The notes: a model not told the origin generated them from the sequence alone. A stretch of DNA of 62,331 nt from Candidatus Skiveiella danica (GCA_016721925.1 JADKHE010000015.1:1-62331); one strand, 5' to 3'; counted from the first letter of the stretch, positions 28,000-37,156 are shown. Numbers and translations are program-made.

Positions 28000-29429
28000 T
28001 GAACAAGGAATCCGACGTGAATTCAAGAAGAGGGTTTTTCAAATTTGCCGGAATCGCAGGGGGTGCGGTGGCCGTAGCCAGCGTCAGTCGCGTGGCCATG
28101 GCCGCGCTACCGGAGCCAGTGATCCAGACTGGCACGGATACCATGGCACCGCTTGTTCCCAACACAGGCCGGCCCTATAACCCGGTGACCACCCTCAACG
28201 GATGGACCCTGCCGTGGCGCATGAATCAGGGTGTCAAAGAGTTTCACCTGGTGGCCGAGCCCGTGGTTCGTGAAATGGCGCCTGGCTTCAAGGCGCATCT
28301 ATGGGGCTACAACGGCCAGAGTCCCGGCCCCACGATCGAGGTGGTCGAAGGCGACCGGATCCGAATCTTCGTGACCAACAAGTTGCCCGAGCACACTTCG
28401 GTGCATTGGCATGGACAACGTTTGCCAAACGGCATGGACGGCGTTTCAGGACTGACCCAGCCCGCAATACAGCCAGGGAAAACCTTTGTCTATGAGTTCA
28501 TCGCGCGTCGGCCCGGCACCTTCATGTACCACCCTCACGCCGATGAAATGACGCAGATGGCAATGGGAATGATGGGCTTCTGGGTCACTCACCCCAAGAC
28601 GAAGAATCCCTTGATTGACGAAGTGCAGCGGGATTTCTGCTTCTTGCTCAACGCCTACGACATCGATCCGGGCAGTTACACACCCAAGATCATGACCATG
28701 ATGGACTTCAACCTGTGGTCCTGGAACAGCCGGATTTTTCCGGGAATCGACAGCTTGAACGTGCGCTTGAACGACAAGGTTCGTATTCGCATCGGCAATC
28801 TGACGATGACCAACCACCCGATTCACCTGCATGGCCATGAATTTCTGGTCACTGGAACCGATGGCGGGCCGACCCCAAAAAGCACACGCTGGTATGAGGT
28901 GACGACAGATATTGCGGTCGGCCAGATGCGGCAGATTGAATTCCTGGCCGACGAAGAAGGTGACTGGGCCTTCCACTGTCACAAGAGCCATCACACCATG
29001 AACGCCATGGGTCACGATGTTCCAACCCTGATCGGCGTGGATCACCGGGATGTCGCCAGGAAGATCAGCAGGCTGATTCCCGACTACATGGTGATGGGTG
29101 AACGCGGCATGGCCGACATGGCTGAAATGGAAATGCCCATCCCGGACAACACCGCTCCCATGATGACAGGACAGGGACCCTTCGGCAGTGTGGAGATGGG
29201 CGGCATGTTCAGCGTGCTGAAAGTGCGCAAGGAGCAAAAAACGGGGGATTACAAAGACCCGGGGTGGTTCAAGCATCCCGCGGGCACCGTGGCGCACGAA
29301 TACACCGGCGCGATTGCGGAACCGGCACGCTTCAAGTCCGAAGGGGGTCAATCAATGCCGCGTGCAAACAAGAACACCTCTGACACGGTCGTCCAGGTGC
29401 GAAAGCCCTCCTCCCATTCGGATCATTGA
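27999..29429 (+). CDS. Tat-exported copper oxidase (multicopper oxidase)
   Basis: A 476-aa multicopper oxidase. The Tat leader has SRRGFFKFAG and ends around SRVAMAA. Copper motifs are HWHGQR, YHPHADEM, HPIHLHGHEF and the C-terminal HCHKSHHTMNAMGH, matching a complete but divergent trinuclear/type 1 set. Met-rich stretches (MTQMAMGMMG, MADMAEMEMP) are typical of copper-resistance oxidases. It differs from the lipoprotein oxidase at 22452, so the island has two types. It follows the broken TolC gene by overlap (the ATG overlaps its stop) and its tail ends HSDH. Confidence 0.9.
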   Translation: MNKESDVNSRRGFFKFAGIAGGAVAVASVSRVAMAALPEPVIQTGTDTMAPLVPNTGRPYNPVTTLNGWTLPWRMNQGVKEFHLVAEPVVREMAPGFKAHLWGYNGQSPGPTIEVVEGDRIRIFVTNKLPEHTSVHWHGQRLPNGMDGVSGLTQPAIQPGKTFVYEFIARRPGTFMYHPHADEMTQMAMGMMGFWVTHPKTKNPLIDEVQRDFCFLLNAYDIDPGSYTPKIMTMMDFNLWSWNSRIFPGIDSLNVRLNDKVRIRIGNLTMTNHPIHLHGHEFLVTGTDGGPTPKSTRWYEVTTDIAVGQMRQIEFLADEEGDWAFHCHKSHHTMNAMGHDVPTLIGVDHRDVARKISRLIPDYMVMGERGMADMAEMEMPIPDNTAPMMTGQGPFGSVEMGGMFSVLKVRKEQKTGDYKDPGWFKHPAGTVAHEYTGAIAEPARFKSEGGQSMPRANKNTSDTVVQVRKPSSHSDH

Positions 29430-29457
29430 TCCCTGCCAGATCCCCAAATCCGACTCG

Positions 29458-29781
29458 ATGACCGATGCTTTTAACCATGCCCAAAAGATCAGGCATGGCG
29501 GACATTGCGATTGCGAGTTACTCGCGCAAGCCCTCGGCATTGATTCGCGCGCAATCTCGTTTGACTACTGCACCCGTGTCCTTCAAAAGCGCTGGCGAAT
29601 GACCTGTCGACACGGGTGCTTAGAGGCAGTGACCGCAGCCTCCGGATCAGGCGAGCGATGGCACGACATCGGACCTGTAGATGCGGTGAAAGCAATTCTG
29701 ATAAGCAATGATCCGACCGTGGATCACCCCCAACTTGACAAGGGAGTCACCGTCCATGGGCTGGAGCCACCAAAGAAATGA
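29458..29781 (+). CDS. Small cysteine-rich hypothetical protein
   Basis: A possible 107-aa cytoplasmic protein with Cys and His near each other (HGGHCDCELL, DYCTRVL, TCRHGCLEAV). It may bind metal, but no family is recognised. It starts 29 bases after the copper oxidase and ends just before the second promoter element. The start is not backed by a clear ribosome site, so it may be a chance frame. Confidence 0.4.
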   Translation: MTDAFNHAQKIRHGGHCDCELLAQALGIDSRAISFDYCTRVLQKRWRMTCRHGCLEAVTAASGSGERWHDIGPVDAVKAILISNDPTVDHPQLDKGVTVHGLEPPKK

Positions 29782-29785
29782 CAAA

Positions 29786-29835
29786 TTTGTAATCGACCGG
29801 TCACGTTTATGTCGGACACAGAAGGTCAAACTTCA
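29786..29835 (+). promoter_or_regulatory. Putative CopR-controlled promoter element, copy 2
   Basis: The ungapped 50-base counterpart of 26161-26210, 37 positions identical. It starts at TTTGTAATC, preceded here by GACAAA so that ACAAATTTGT forms a 10-base palindrome. It lies 70 bases before the cupredoxin ATG and probably drives cupredoxin, DUF411 and CusF-like genes separately from the upstream operon. Confidence 0.65.
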
Positions 29836-29905
29836 TTCCTGAGAAACCTAAATGATATTGGTCCCAGATTACCGCCGCGCTCACATCACCACCACAAAGA
29901 ACCTT

Positions 29906-30391
29906 ATGAAACCCAATTCAACTCAATTGCTTGGCCTTGGTCTCTTGACAGCGCTTGCATTGTCTTCCGGCGCACTGGCCAGCGGCACACACGCAGGTGG
30001 TCATGGGGATGAGGACACCGCGATTGGAAAACCAGGTGTTGCGGCCAAAGTGAGTCGAACCGTCAGCGTCGAGATGAGCGACAACATGCGATTCACACCC
30101 TCGGAAATCAAGGTCAAAAAGGGTGAAACCATCCGCTTTGCCGTGAAAAACGCTGGTCAGGTGAAGCATGAATTCAGCCTGGGCACGAAGAAAGAACTCG
30201 CCGAGCACTACGAGCTGATGAAGAAGTTCCCTGACATGGAGCACGACGAGCCGAACAAGGTGTCGTTGGCCCCAGGTAAGCAAGGGGAAGTTGTCTGGCA
30301 ATTCACCAAATCTGGCAACGTGGACTTTGCATGCCTTCATCCGGGCCACTATGAAGCAGGGATGAAAGGCCTGGTCAAGGTGACCAGGTAG
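29906..30391 (+). CDS. Periplasmic cupredoxin
   Basis: A 161-aa exported cupredoxin-like protein. The signal peptide ends around LSSGALASG, followed by a His-rich segment (HAGGHGDED). The fold is of the azurin/plastocyanin type with FTPSEIKVKKGETIRF, a His in VKHEFSLG and the C-terminal copper loop CLHPGHYEAGM carrying Cys, two His and Met. It probably binds copper in the periplasm and serves as carrier or buffer. ATG 29906 fits the leader; longer starts upstream are less likely. Confidence 0.88.
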   Translation: MKPNSTQLLGLGLLTALALSSGALASGTHAGGHGDEDTAIGKPGVAAKVSRTVSVEMSDNMRFTPSEIKVKKGETIRFAVKNAGQVKHEFSLGTKKELAEHYELMKKFPDMEHDEPNKVSLAPGKQGEVVWQFTKSGNVDFACLHPGHYEAGMKGLVKVTR

Positions 30392-30420
30392 CAACTCAAC
30401 TTAACGGATCACTTAACACC

Positions 30421-30891
30421 ATGAACATCATCAATATGCAGCGACGCCTGTTATTGGGCAGCATGGCCGGTATTGCATTCGCCTCGACCGGTCTTGTGCT
30501 CGCGCAGCAGTCCAAACTCATTGAGGTCTGGAAGGATCCAAGTTGCGGATGCTGCAAGGACTGGATTGCTCACATCGAAAAAAGCGGTTTCAGAGTCACG
30601 GTGCATGAATCCGGCAATAACGTCGTTCGGGCTCAACTGGGTCTCCCGAAAAAGCTGGGCTCTTGCCATACGGCGCTGATTCAGGGCTATGTGATCGAGG
30701 GCCACGTCCCTGCCAGCGACATTCAAAGGTTGCTCAAGGATAAGCCTCAAGCCCTGGGCTTGGCGGTGCCGGGCATGCGAGTCGGATCGCCGGGAATGGA
30801 CGGACCGGCCTATGGTGGCCGCCACGACCGCTACGAGGTGTTGCTGGTCCTCAAGGACGGCAGCAGCAATGTTTTCAACACTTACTCATGA
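30421..30891 (+). CDS. DUF411 metal-binding protein
   Basis: A 156-aa exported protein with a leader (LLLGSMAGIAFASTGLVLAQ, RR before it) and the DUF411 domain. Cys motifs are DPSCGCCKDW near the mature N terminus and LGSCHTAL in the middle, ending in GRHDRYEVLLV. DUF411 proteins are regularly found in copper and silver clusters and are thought to bind metal periplasmically. It lies 29 bases after the cupredoxin and 7 bases before the CusF-like gene, so one operon. Confidence 0.87.
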   Translation: MNIINMQRRLLLGSMAGIAFASTGLVLAQQSKLIEVWKDPSCGCCKDWIAHIEKSGFRVTVHESGNNVVRAQLGLPKKLGSCHTALIQGYVIEGHVPASDIQRLLKDKPQALGLAVPGMRVGSPGMDGPAYGGRHDRYEVLLVLKDGSSNVFNTYS

Positions 30892-30898
30892 GGAAACC

Positions 30899-31240
30899 AT
30901 GAACGCCATCAAGAAATTTCTCGCCCTCTCTGTACTTGCTGTGGGTGTTGCCCTGCCTGGGGCTGGCTTTGCGCAAGCCACGGTGGATCACAGCAAGATG
31001 ACCATGCCGAAAACCGCAGCCATGACAGACGGCGAAGTTCGGAAAATCGACAAGGATGCCGGAAAAATCACCCTCAAACACGGCGAAATCAAGCAGTTGG
31101 ACATGCCCGCAATGACGATGGTGTTCACTGCCAAGGACAAGGCCTTGCTTGACGGCGTCAAGATCGGCGACAAAGTCAAGTTCATGGCCGTCAACGACAA
31201 CGGGATGATGGTCGTGACCGACATCCAGCAGGCCAAATAA
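30899..31240 (+). CDS. cusF: CusF-like periplasmic copper chaperone
   Basis: A 113-aa exported protein with signal peptide ending GAGFAQA and a CusF OB-fold domain. The metal site matches: His in LKHGEIKQLDMPAMTMVF with the conserved Trp position replaced by Leu (KQLDMPAMTM), and both methionines kept. CusF passes Cu(I)/Ag(I) to CusB. The loss of the capping aromatic residue is a small oddity. GAGGAAA precedes the ATG; terminator hairpins follow the stop. Confidence 0.88.
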   Translation: MNAIKKFLALSVLAVGVALPGAGFAQATVDHSKMTMPKTAAMTDGEVRKIDKDAGKITLKHGEIKQLDMPAMTMVFTAKDKALLDGVKIGDKVKFMAVNDNGMMVVTDIQQAK

Positions 31241-31276
31241 ATGAAATCTCCCGGACGTCGAAAACCGTCCGGGGAT

Positions 31277-31300
31277 AAAGGGCTGACTACCAGCCCTTTT
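31277..31300 (+). terminator. Rho-independent terminator after the CusF-like gene
   Basis: Stem AAAGGGCTG (31277-31285) and CAGCCCTTT with loop ACTAC, ending in TTTT. A second hairpin, CCCGGAC (31250-31256) with GTCCGGG (31267-31273), sits just before it. Together they separate the cupredoxin operon from the following Met-rich gene. Confidence 0.72.
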
Positions 31301-31374
31301 GGGTACCTTGGCACTGCGACCCGATTGCCAGCGACAACGGTGCTTTCCTTTGAAATTAACGATCGGAGTTCATC

Positions 31375-31836
31375 ATGTCAAACATTCGCAATGCGGTCCT
31401 GAGTCTACTGGTGGCAGCGGCTTCCCTGGGGGCGGCGGCGCAAACCGCCGCTGAACACACGCAGCATCATCCCGCTGGTTCATCACCGGCTCCCTCTGCG
31501 TCCAAGGTTGCGCCTTCACCGCAGGCCATGAGCCAGGGGCAGATGGCTGGGATGGAACAGCAGATGAAAGCGATGCAGGTCATGCACGAAAAAATGGCCG
31601 CAGCTAAATCTCCGGAACAACGTCAAGCCTTGATGGCTGAGCACATGAAGCTCATGCAGGATGGAATGGCCATGATGGGCGGTGCCAGTATGGGAGGCAT
31701 GGGTGAAATGCAGGGTCAAAAAGCCAAACCGATGAGCATGAGCGACCGCCAGAAGATGATGGAAATGCGCATGGAAATGATGCAATCCATGATGCAAATG
31801 ATGATGGATCGCATGCCCGCGTCAGCCACCCCGTAA
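31375..31836 (+). CDS. Methionine-rich periplasmic protein
   Basis: A 153-aa exported protein: leader LVAAASLGAAAQTAAEHTQHH, then a helical region exceptionally rich in Met (MAGMEQQMKAMQVMHEKMAA and MMEMRMEMMQSMMQMMMDRM). Such Met arrays can bind Cu(I) or Ag(I) as in CopK/PcoE-like storage proteins, and the copper context supports that inference. Upstream hairpins terminate the preceding operon, so it starts a new transcript with DUF2933, the methyltransferase homologue and possibly the ATPase and cus genes. Confidence 0.78.
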   Translation: MSNIRNAVLSLLVAAASLGAAAQTAAEHTQHHPAGSSPAPSASKVAPSPQAMSQGQMAGMEQQMKAMQVMHEKMAAAKSPEQRQALMAEHMKLMQDGMAMMGGASMGGMGEMQGQKAKPMSMSDRQKMMEMRMEMMQSMMQMMMDRMPASATP

Positions 31837-31849
31837 GGGAGCGATCGCC

Positions 31850-32122
31850 ATGAGCAACAACCACGAAGAGCATGAGCGGCCACCCGGTTTTTGGGGTTCC
31901 CGCTTTTCAATTGGTTTCATGTTCATTGGCGCGGTCGCGGGCTACTTACTGTTGACGGAGCACCTGGCGCATGTCGTCGGCGCATTGCCTTTCTTGCTGC
32001 TGCTTGCCTGTCCGCTGATGCATGTCTTCATGCACCACGGTCACGGCCATCACCAAGGTGGCAATGGGCCACAAACCGGTGCTGACAAGCCGGAGCCGCC
32101 GAAGCCGGGAGCGTCGTCATGA
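31850..32122 (+). CDS. DUF2933 small membrane protein
   Basis: A 90-aa protein with two membrane helices (IGFMFIGAVAGYLLLTEHLA, LPFLLLLACPLMHVFM) followed by HHGHGHHQGGN. The sequence pattern is that of DUF2933, common in copper and silver clusters; the His-rich tail may bind metal. Ribosome site AGGGAG. It overlaps the next gene by four bases (ATGA). Confidence 0.85.
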   Translation: MSNNHEEHERPPGFWGSRFSIGFMFIGAVAGYLLLTEHLAHVVGALPFLLLLACPLMHVFMHHGHGHHQGGNGPQTGADKPEPPKPGASS

Positions 32123-32769
32123 GCCACGATCAGTCAGCCTACGGCCTCTGGTTCCTGGTGGCCATCAACTCGGCGATCTTTATCATGTTTACCTACAGTT
32201 TTTTCAAACCGGCAACAGCGCGGGACTGGCGGACTTTCGGGGCTTTTTCAGCCTTCATCGTGGCCCTGTTCGTCGAGATGTACGGTTTCCCGCTGACCAT
32301 CTACGTGCTGTCGGGATGGCTGCAAACCAGGTACCCGGGTCTGGATCTGCTGTCCCACAATGCAGGCCACTTGTGGTCGACCTTGCTGGGCGAGAAGGGC
32401 AACCCACACTTTGGCATCTTGCACATTGCAAGTTACGTCGCCCTGGCCTGCGGTTTTTACCTGCTCTCCAGCGCCTGGCAGGTCCTGTACCACGCCCAAC
32501 GCCGGAATACGCTGGCGACTGCAGGTCCTTATTCAGTCATCCGGCATCCGCAGTACGTGGCGTTCGTGCTGATCCTGCTGGGCTTCCTGTTTCATTGGCC
32601 GACGTTGTTGACTCTGCTCATGTTCCCGGTCCTGGTGGCCATGTATGGACGCCTGACGGTCACTGAAGAAGCAGAAATGCGTGACCGGTTTGGGGCGGAC
32701 TTTGAGCGCTACGTCCAGGGTACGCCACGGTTCTTTCCCCATTGGCGTCAGAGATCCAGCGCCAGCTAG
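32119..32769 (+). CDS. Isoprenylcysteine methyltransferase-family membrane protein
   Basis: A 216-aa integral membrane protein with about five helices. The C-terminal half carries the ICMT/PEMT signature: GPYSVIRHPQYVAFVLI and TEEAEMRDRFGADFERY. Similar proteins in czc and nrs-like clusters are known as CzcN, assisting resistance by an unknown reaction. It is coupled to DUF2933 by a four-base overlap. The 108-base gap to the next gene has no terminator I can support. Confidence 0.83.
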   Translation: MSHDQSAYGLWFLVAINSAIFIMFTYSFFKPATARDWRTFGAFSAFIVALFVEMYGFPLTIYVLSGWLQTRYPGLDLLSHNAGHLWSTLLGEKGNPHFGILHIASYVALACGFYLLSSAWQVLYHAQRRNTLATAGPYSVIRHPQYVAFVLILLGFLFHWPTLLTLLMFPVLVAMYGRLTVTEEAEMRDRFGADFERYVQGTPRFFPHWRQRSSAS

Positions 32770-32877
32770 GCCTTTGAGGAACGTCTTTACCAATTTTTAA
32801 ATTTTCCTACCTCGAATTGTCCATGCGTTCGCTTGGGTCACCGACAACGTCCATTTTTTAACCAAAGAAGTCTCATC

Positions 32878-33153
32878 ATGAAAACCTCTCATCTCATCCT
32901 GGCCGGCCTTGTTGCAGCCATCAGCAGCATTGGTGCGCACGCGCAGCAAGCTGCACCTGCAGCCGATGCACCCTCAACGACTGTCGATTGCGCGAAAGGA
33001 ACTGTCACCCCTCACAGCCATCCCGTGGACAAAGGCCTGGTTCCGGCATCCAAGAAGCCCTGCACTCCAGCCAGCGCTGCCGCAGCACCAGCGAGCGCTG
33101 CATCAGGGACCAAGAAGATACAGGGCCACAACCACACCACGTTCCATAAATAG
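32878..33153 (+). CDS. Small exported protein of the copper cluster
   Basis: A 91-aa protein with signal peptide (LILAGLVAAISSIGAHAQQ) and a mature part rich in Ala, Pro and Thr. Two cysteines (VDCAKG, KPCTPA) and His near the end (GHNHTTFHK) could bind metal. No family was recognised. The longer frame starting at 32833 lacks support; ATG 32878 matches the leader. It lies between the methyltransferase homologue and the copper ATPase. Confidence 0.6.
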   Translation: MKTSHLILAGLVAAISSIGAHAQQAAPAADAPSTTVDCAKGTVTPHSHPVDKGLVPASKKPCTPASAAAAPASAASGTKKIQGHNHTTFHK

Positions 33154-33318
33154 GCCCTGACGGCTGCCAGTCATCGGGACCAAGGCGGGCTGCATGAAGG
33201 ACGACATGGACGCCGCGCCCTCGATGTTGGCGTACCGGGGTTGACGGATCGCCGCCATTTTCCGGCGCAAAAGAAAAGCGCTTTGCGGTCTCGCCTTCCA
33301 GTTTTCAGGAGTCAGGCC

Positions 33319-35754
33319 ATGAGCAAGAATGAATTGAACGATCCCACACCCCCAGAGCGCCTCCCAGAGCACTTGACTCACAAGCCAGAGGCCGACGGGA
33401 ATGTCGCGCCAGCACGGGCGCTGACAGACCCGGTATGTGGCATGACTGTCACAGATCAGTCGCAACATAAGTTGGCGCTCAAAGGTCGGACCTACTTCTT
33501 CTGCAGCGCAAAATGTCAAGGCAAGTTTGCTACCGATCCGGCCAAATTCGTGGCCCCCGCCGCAACGGCTGAGTCGCTGCGCCCAAAACAAGTTGTGGCC
33601 GCACCGGGCACGATTTACACCTGCCCCATGCATCCTGAGATACGGCAGGACCATCCCGGCAACTGCCCCAAGTGCGGCATGACGCTTGAGCCCTTGCTGC
33701 CGGATCTCGATGACGACGACAACCCCGAACTGCGGGACTTCCAGCGCCGGTTCTGGTGGACCTTGCCGCTGACGGTGATCGTCTTTGTGCTCGCCATGTT
33801 GGGCCATCGCCTTCAGTGGATGGACATGGCCATTCAGAGCTGGGTCGAGCTGGTCATCGCGACGCCCATCGTGCTATGGGCCGGCTGGCCGTTCTTCAGC
33901 CGTGGCTGGCAGTCGGTCGTCAACCGCAGCCCGAACATGTGGACGCTGATCGGCCTGGGCACCGGCGCCGCGTTCGTGTACAGCGTGGTGGCGACCATCG
34001 CGCCACAGGTGTTTCCCGCCTCGTTCGTCTCCATGGGCCGCGTGGCGGTCTATTTCGAAGCGGCAGCCGTGATCATCTCGCTCACCCTGCTGGGCCAGGT
34101 GCTCGAACTCAAGGCCCGGTCGCAGACCTCGGCCGCGATCAAGTCGCTTCTGGGCCTGGCGCCCAAGACCGCCCGCCGCATCCGCGCGGATGGCGTGGAA
34201 GAAGACGTGCCCTTGAACCACGTCCACGTGGACGACCTGCTGCGCATCCGCCCAGGTGAAAAAGTGCCGGTGGACGGCGTAGTGGTCGAAGGCAGCAGCG
34301 CGGTCGATGAATCGATGCTCACGGGTGAACCTGTTCCGGTGAGCAAACGAGCGGGTGACAAAGTGATTGGCGCCACGCTCAACACCAGCGGTGCCCTTGT
34401 CATGCGCTCTGAGCGGGTCGGCTCAGCCACCATGCTGGCCCAGATCGTCCAGATGGTCGCCCAGGCGCAACGCTCCAGAGCCCCGATGCAGCGTATGGCC
34501 GATGTGGTGGCAGGCTACTTCGTTGTCACGGTCGTGGCCATTGCCGCACTGACTTTTCTGGTCTGGGGATTCTTTGGTCCGGAGCCCAGCTGGGTGTTCG
34601 GCCTGATCAACGCGGTGTCGGTGCTGATCATCGCCTGCCCCTGTGCCCTGGGACTGGCCACGCCGATGTCCATCATGGTCGCCACCGGGCTTGGAGCGAC
34701 CAAGGGCGTGTTGTTCCGCGACGCGGCAGCCATCGAGAACCTGCGCAAGGTCGATACGCTGATCGTCGACAAGACCGGCACCCTGACGGAAGGGCGACCG
34801 GCGTTCGATCGCGCGACCCCCGCGCCGGGCTTCGAGGCCGACGAGGTGCTGCGCCTGGCCGCGAGCCTGGACCAAGGCAGCGAGCACCCGCTGGCCGAAA
34901 CCATCGTGCGTGCGGCCCGCGAGCGAGGCATGTCGCTGGACAAGCCGCAGAATTTTGAATCCGGCTCGGGCATCGGGGTGCGCGGACAGGTCGCGGGGCA
35001 CCAGCTTGCCCTCGGCAACACGACCTGGATGCAGCAACTGGGTGTCGCGGTCGATGTGCTGGTGTCCCAGGCCGAAGTCCTGCGCGCGGAAGGCGCCAGC
35101 GTGATGCATCTGGCGGTCGATGGCCAGCTGGCGGGCCTCCTGGCCGTGTCCGACCCCATCAAGAGCAGCACCCCGGAGGCCCTGGTGACACTGAAAGCGG
35201 CCGGAATTCGCATCGTGATGGCTACCGGCGATGGGCTGACCACGGCCCGGGCGGTGGGCGTGCGTCTGGGCATCGACGAGGTCCATGGCGAGGTCAAGCC
35301 AGCAGACAAGCTGCATCTGGTCGAGCGACTGCAGAAGGAAGGACGTATCGTGGCTATGGCCGGAGACGGCATCAACGATGCGCCTGCATTGGCCAAGGCG
35401 AACGTCGGCATTGCCATGGGCACCGGAACGGACGTCGCAATGAACAGCGCTCAAGTCACGCTGGTCAAGGGCGACTTGCGCGGGATCGCCATTGCGCGCG
35501 CGCTGTCTCAAGCCACAGTGGGCAACATGAAGCAGAACCTGGTGTTCGCCTTTCTTTACAACGCGTTGGGCATTCCTATCGCCGCTGGCGTGTTGTATCC
35601 GATGACCGGCTGGCTGTTGTCACCGCTGATCGCGGCGCTGGCAATGAGCTTCAGTTCGGTGTCGGTGATAGGCAATGCATTGCGCCTGCGCCGCACCGGG
35701 GTTGATTCTGTGCTCCAGTCGCGACAGCCCACGCAGTCTGAATACTCCCGATAA
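33319..35754 (+). CDS. Copper/silver-exporting P-type ATPase with YHS and heavy-metal-binding domains
   Basis: An 811-aa P1B-1 ATPase. From the N terminus: YHS domain (about 35-80, DPVCGM...YFFCSAKC), a heavy-metal-binding domain (about 100-127, YTCPMHPEI and CPKCGMTLEP), eight expected helices with CPC at 440-442, Asp484 in DKTGT, and GDGIND. This combination is typical of the SilP/CopF group that exports Cu(I) or Ag(I) from cytoplasm to periplasm; no classical HMA domain is present. ATG 33319 follows CAGGAG; upstream frame extension is unlikely. It probably feeds periplasmic copper to CusB/CusF. Confidence 0.92.
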   Translation: MSKNELNDPTPPERLPEHLTHKPEADGNVAPARALTDPVCGMTVTDQSQHKLALKGRTYFFCSAKCQGKFATDPAKFVAPAATAESLRPKQVVAAPGTIYTCPMHPEIRQDHPGNCPKCGMTLEPLLPDLDDDDNPELRDFQRRFWWTLPLTVIVFVLAMLGHRLQWMDMAIQSWVELVIATPIVLWAGWPFFSRGWQSVVNRSPNMWTLIGLGTGAAFVYSVVATIAPQVFPASFVSMGRVAVYFEAAAVIISLTLLGQVLELKARSQTSAAIKSLLGLAPKTARRIRADGVEEDVPLNHVHVDDLLRIRPGEKVPVDGVVVEGSSAVDESMLTGEPVPVSKRAGDKVIGATLNTSGALVMRSERVGSATMLAQIVQMVAQAQRSRAPMQRMADVVAGYFVVTVVAIAALTFLVWGFFGPEPSWVFGLINAVSVLIIACPCALGLATPMSIMVATGLGATKGVLFRDAAAIENLRKVDTLIVDKTGTLTEGRPAFDRATPAPGFEADEVLRLAASLDQGSEHPLAETIVRAARERGMSLDKPQNFESGSGIGVRGQVAGHQLALGNTTWMQQLGVAVDVLVSQAEVLRAEGASVMHLAVDGQLAGLLAVSDPIKSSTPEALVTLKAAGIRIVMATGDGLTTARAVGVRLGIDEVHGEVKPADKLHLVERLQKEGRIVAMAGDGINDAPALAKANVGIAMGTGTDVAMNSAQVTLVKGDLRGIAIARALSQATVGNMKQNLVFAFLYNALGIPIAAGVLYPMTGWLLSPLIAALAMSFSSVSVIGNALRLRRTGVDSVLQSRQPTQSEYSR

Positions 35755-35881
35755 AGTAGCAGAACATGACCAACCGACGATGGGATGAGCACGATTTCCC
35801 TCCAAAACCTTGGCGGATCAGGTCGCTGCGACGACTTGCGCATCCAGCGGCCAAACCCGAAATACAAAAGGGACACCTCGA

Positions 35882-37156
35882 ATGAAATCATGCCTGATAC
35901 ACCGAAGCCTCGTGTTCACGGCCACCCTGGCCGTGTCGGCCCTGGCCGCGCACGCGCAGGCGCCCTTGCCTGGCGCGGACCTGCCAACGCTGCTGGCCAT
36001 CGCCCGGGAGCGAAATCCCGAGTACGCCAGCATGCGCTCCGAAGTCCTGGCCGCCACCGAACGCGTGACACCCGCCGGTGCGTTTCCCGACCCCCGCTTC
36101 CGGCTGGAACTGATGGACATCACCAAGGGCGGCGAGCAGAACCCGAATCTGTGGCCCGGCAACGTCGGTGGCACAAAGTACACGCTGACGCAGGAACTGC
36201 CCTGGTTTGGCAAGCGCGATCTCAAACGGGAGATCGCGACGTTCGAGGCCGAAGGGGTCCAGGGCAAGGCGCAGGGTACCTGGGCCGAGCTGGCGGCCAA
36301 GGTCAAGATTGCGCAGGCCCAGCGCTTCTATCTGCAAGGCAACCGCAGACTGACGCTGGAAATACTGGATCTGATGGTGCGTCTGGAAAAAATCGCCCAG
36401 GTGCGTTACGCCAGCGGTCTGGCGGCCCAGCAGGACGTGATCCGGGCGCAGGTCGAGCAGTCCAACATGCGCAGTGAACTGGTCACACAGGACGCCGAAG
36501 CGCGCCAGGTGAACGCGCGCATGAATGCCTTGCTGGCGCGCCCGGCGTCGGCGCCCCTGGCCGAGCCGACGTTGGAACGCCCCTGGCCCGCCCCGGCACA
36601 ACTCGACTTCGCCACGCTGGAAGAGCGCGTGCGCAGCCGAAATCCACAACTGTTCGCTGAAGAGGCTCGCGTCAAGTCGGCCGAGAAAGGTCGCGAACTG
36701 GCCTACAAAAACCGTATTCCCGACTTCATGATCGGCATCCAGCCCACGCAATACCAGACATCCTTCAAGGAGTGGACCCTGATGCTTGAGGTGAACATCC
36801 CGCTGCAGCAGGAAACAAGGCGCGCCCAGGAACGCGAGTCCGAGGCCATGCTCGCGGCTGCGCGTGCGCGCAAGGAAGCCGTGGCCAACCAGGTGCTGTC
36901 CGACCTTTCCGAGAATCTGGCGGGCATCGAGGCCACGCGACGCATTGAAACACTGGCGACGGCAAGCCTGCTGCCCCAGGCTGAGCTGACTTTCAATTCC
37001 GCCCTGGCGAGTTATGAAAACACCAAGGTGGATTTCGCCACGCTGCTCGAAGCGCAGCGAGCCATCCGCCAGGCCCGGCAGAACCAGATCAAGGCCCGGT
37101 TTGAGGGGCAGGTCCGGCTGGCTGAAATTGAAAAACTTTTGGGAGAAGATCTATGA
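35882..37156 (+). CDS. cusC: CusC-like outer-membrane channel
   Basis: A 424-aa TolC-family protein, outer-membrane part of the Cus pump. It has a signal peptide (LVFTATLAVSALAAHAQA), no lipobox, and two helical repeats with conserved QELPWFGKRDLKREIA and VNIPLQQETRRAQERE. Start 35882 fits the leader. It overlaps cusB by four bases (ATGA). Unlike the TolC gene at 26567 it is intact, so it can serve CusBA. Confidence 0.87.
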   Translation: MKSCLIHRSLVFTATLAVSALAAHAQAPLPGADLPTLLAIARERNPEYASMRSEVLAATERVTPAGAFPDPRFRLELMDITKGGEQNPNLWPGNVGGTKYTLTQELPWFGKRDLKREIATFEAEGVQGKAQGTWAELAAKVKIAQAQRFYLQGNRRLTLEILDLMVRLEKIAQVRYASGLAAQQDVIRAQVEQSNMRSELVTQDAEARQVNARMNALLARPASAPLAEPTLERPWPAPAQLDFATLEERVRSRNPQLFAEEARVKSAEKGRELAYKNRIPDFMIGIQPTQYQTSFKEWTLMLEVNIPLQQETRRAQERESEAMLAAARARKEAVANQVLSDLSENLAGIEATRRIETLATASLLPQAELTFNSALASYENTKVDFATLLEAQRAIRQARQNQIKARFEGQVRLAEIEKLLGEDL

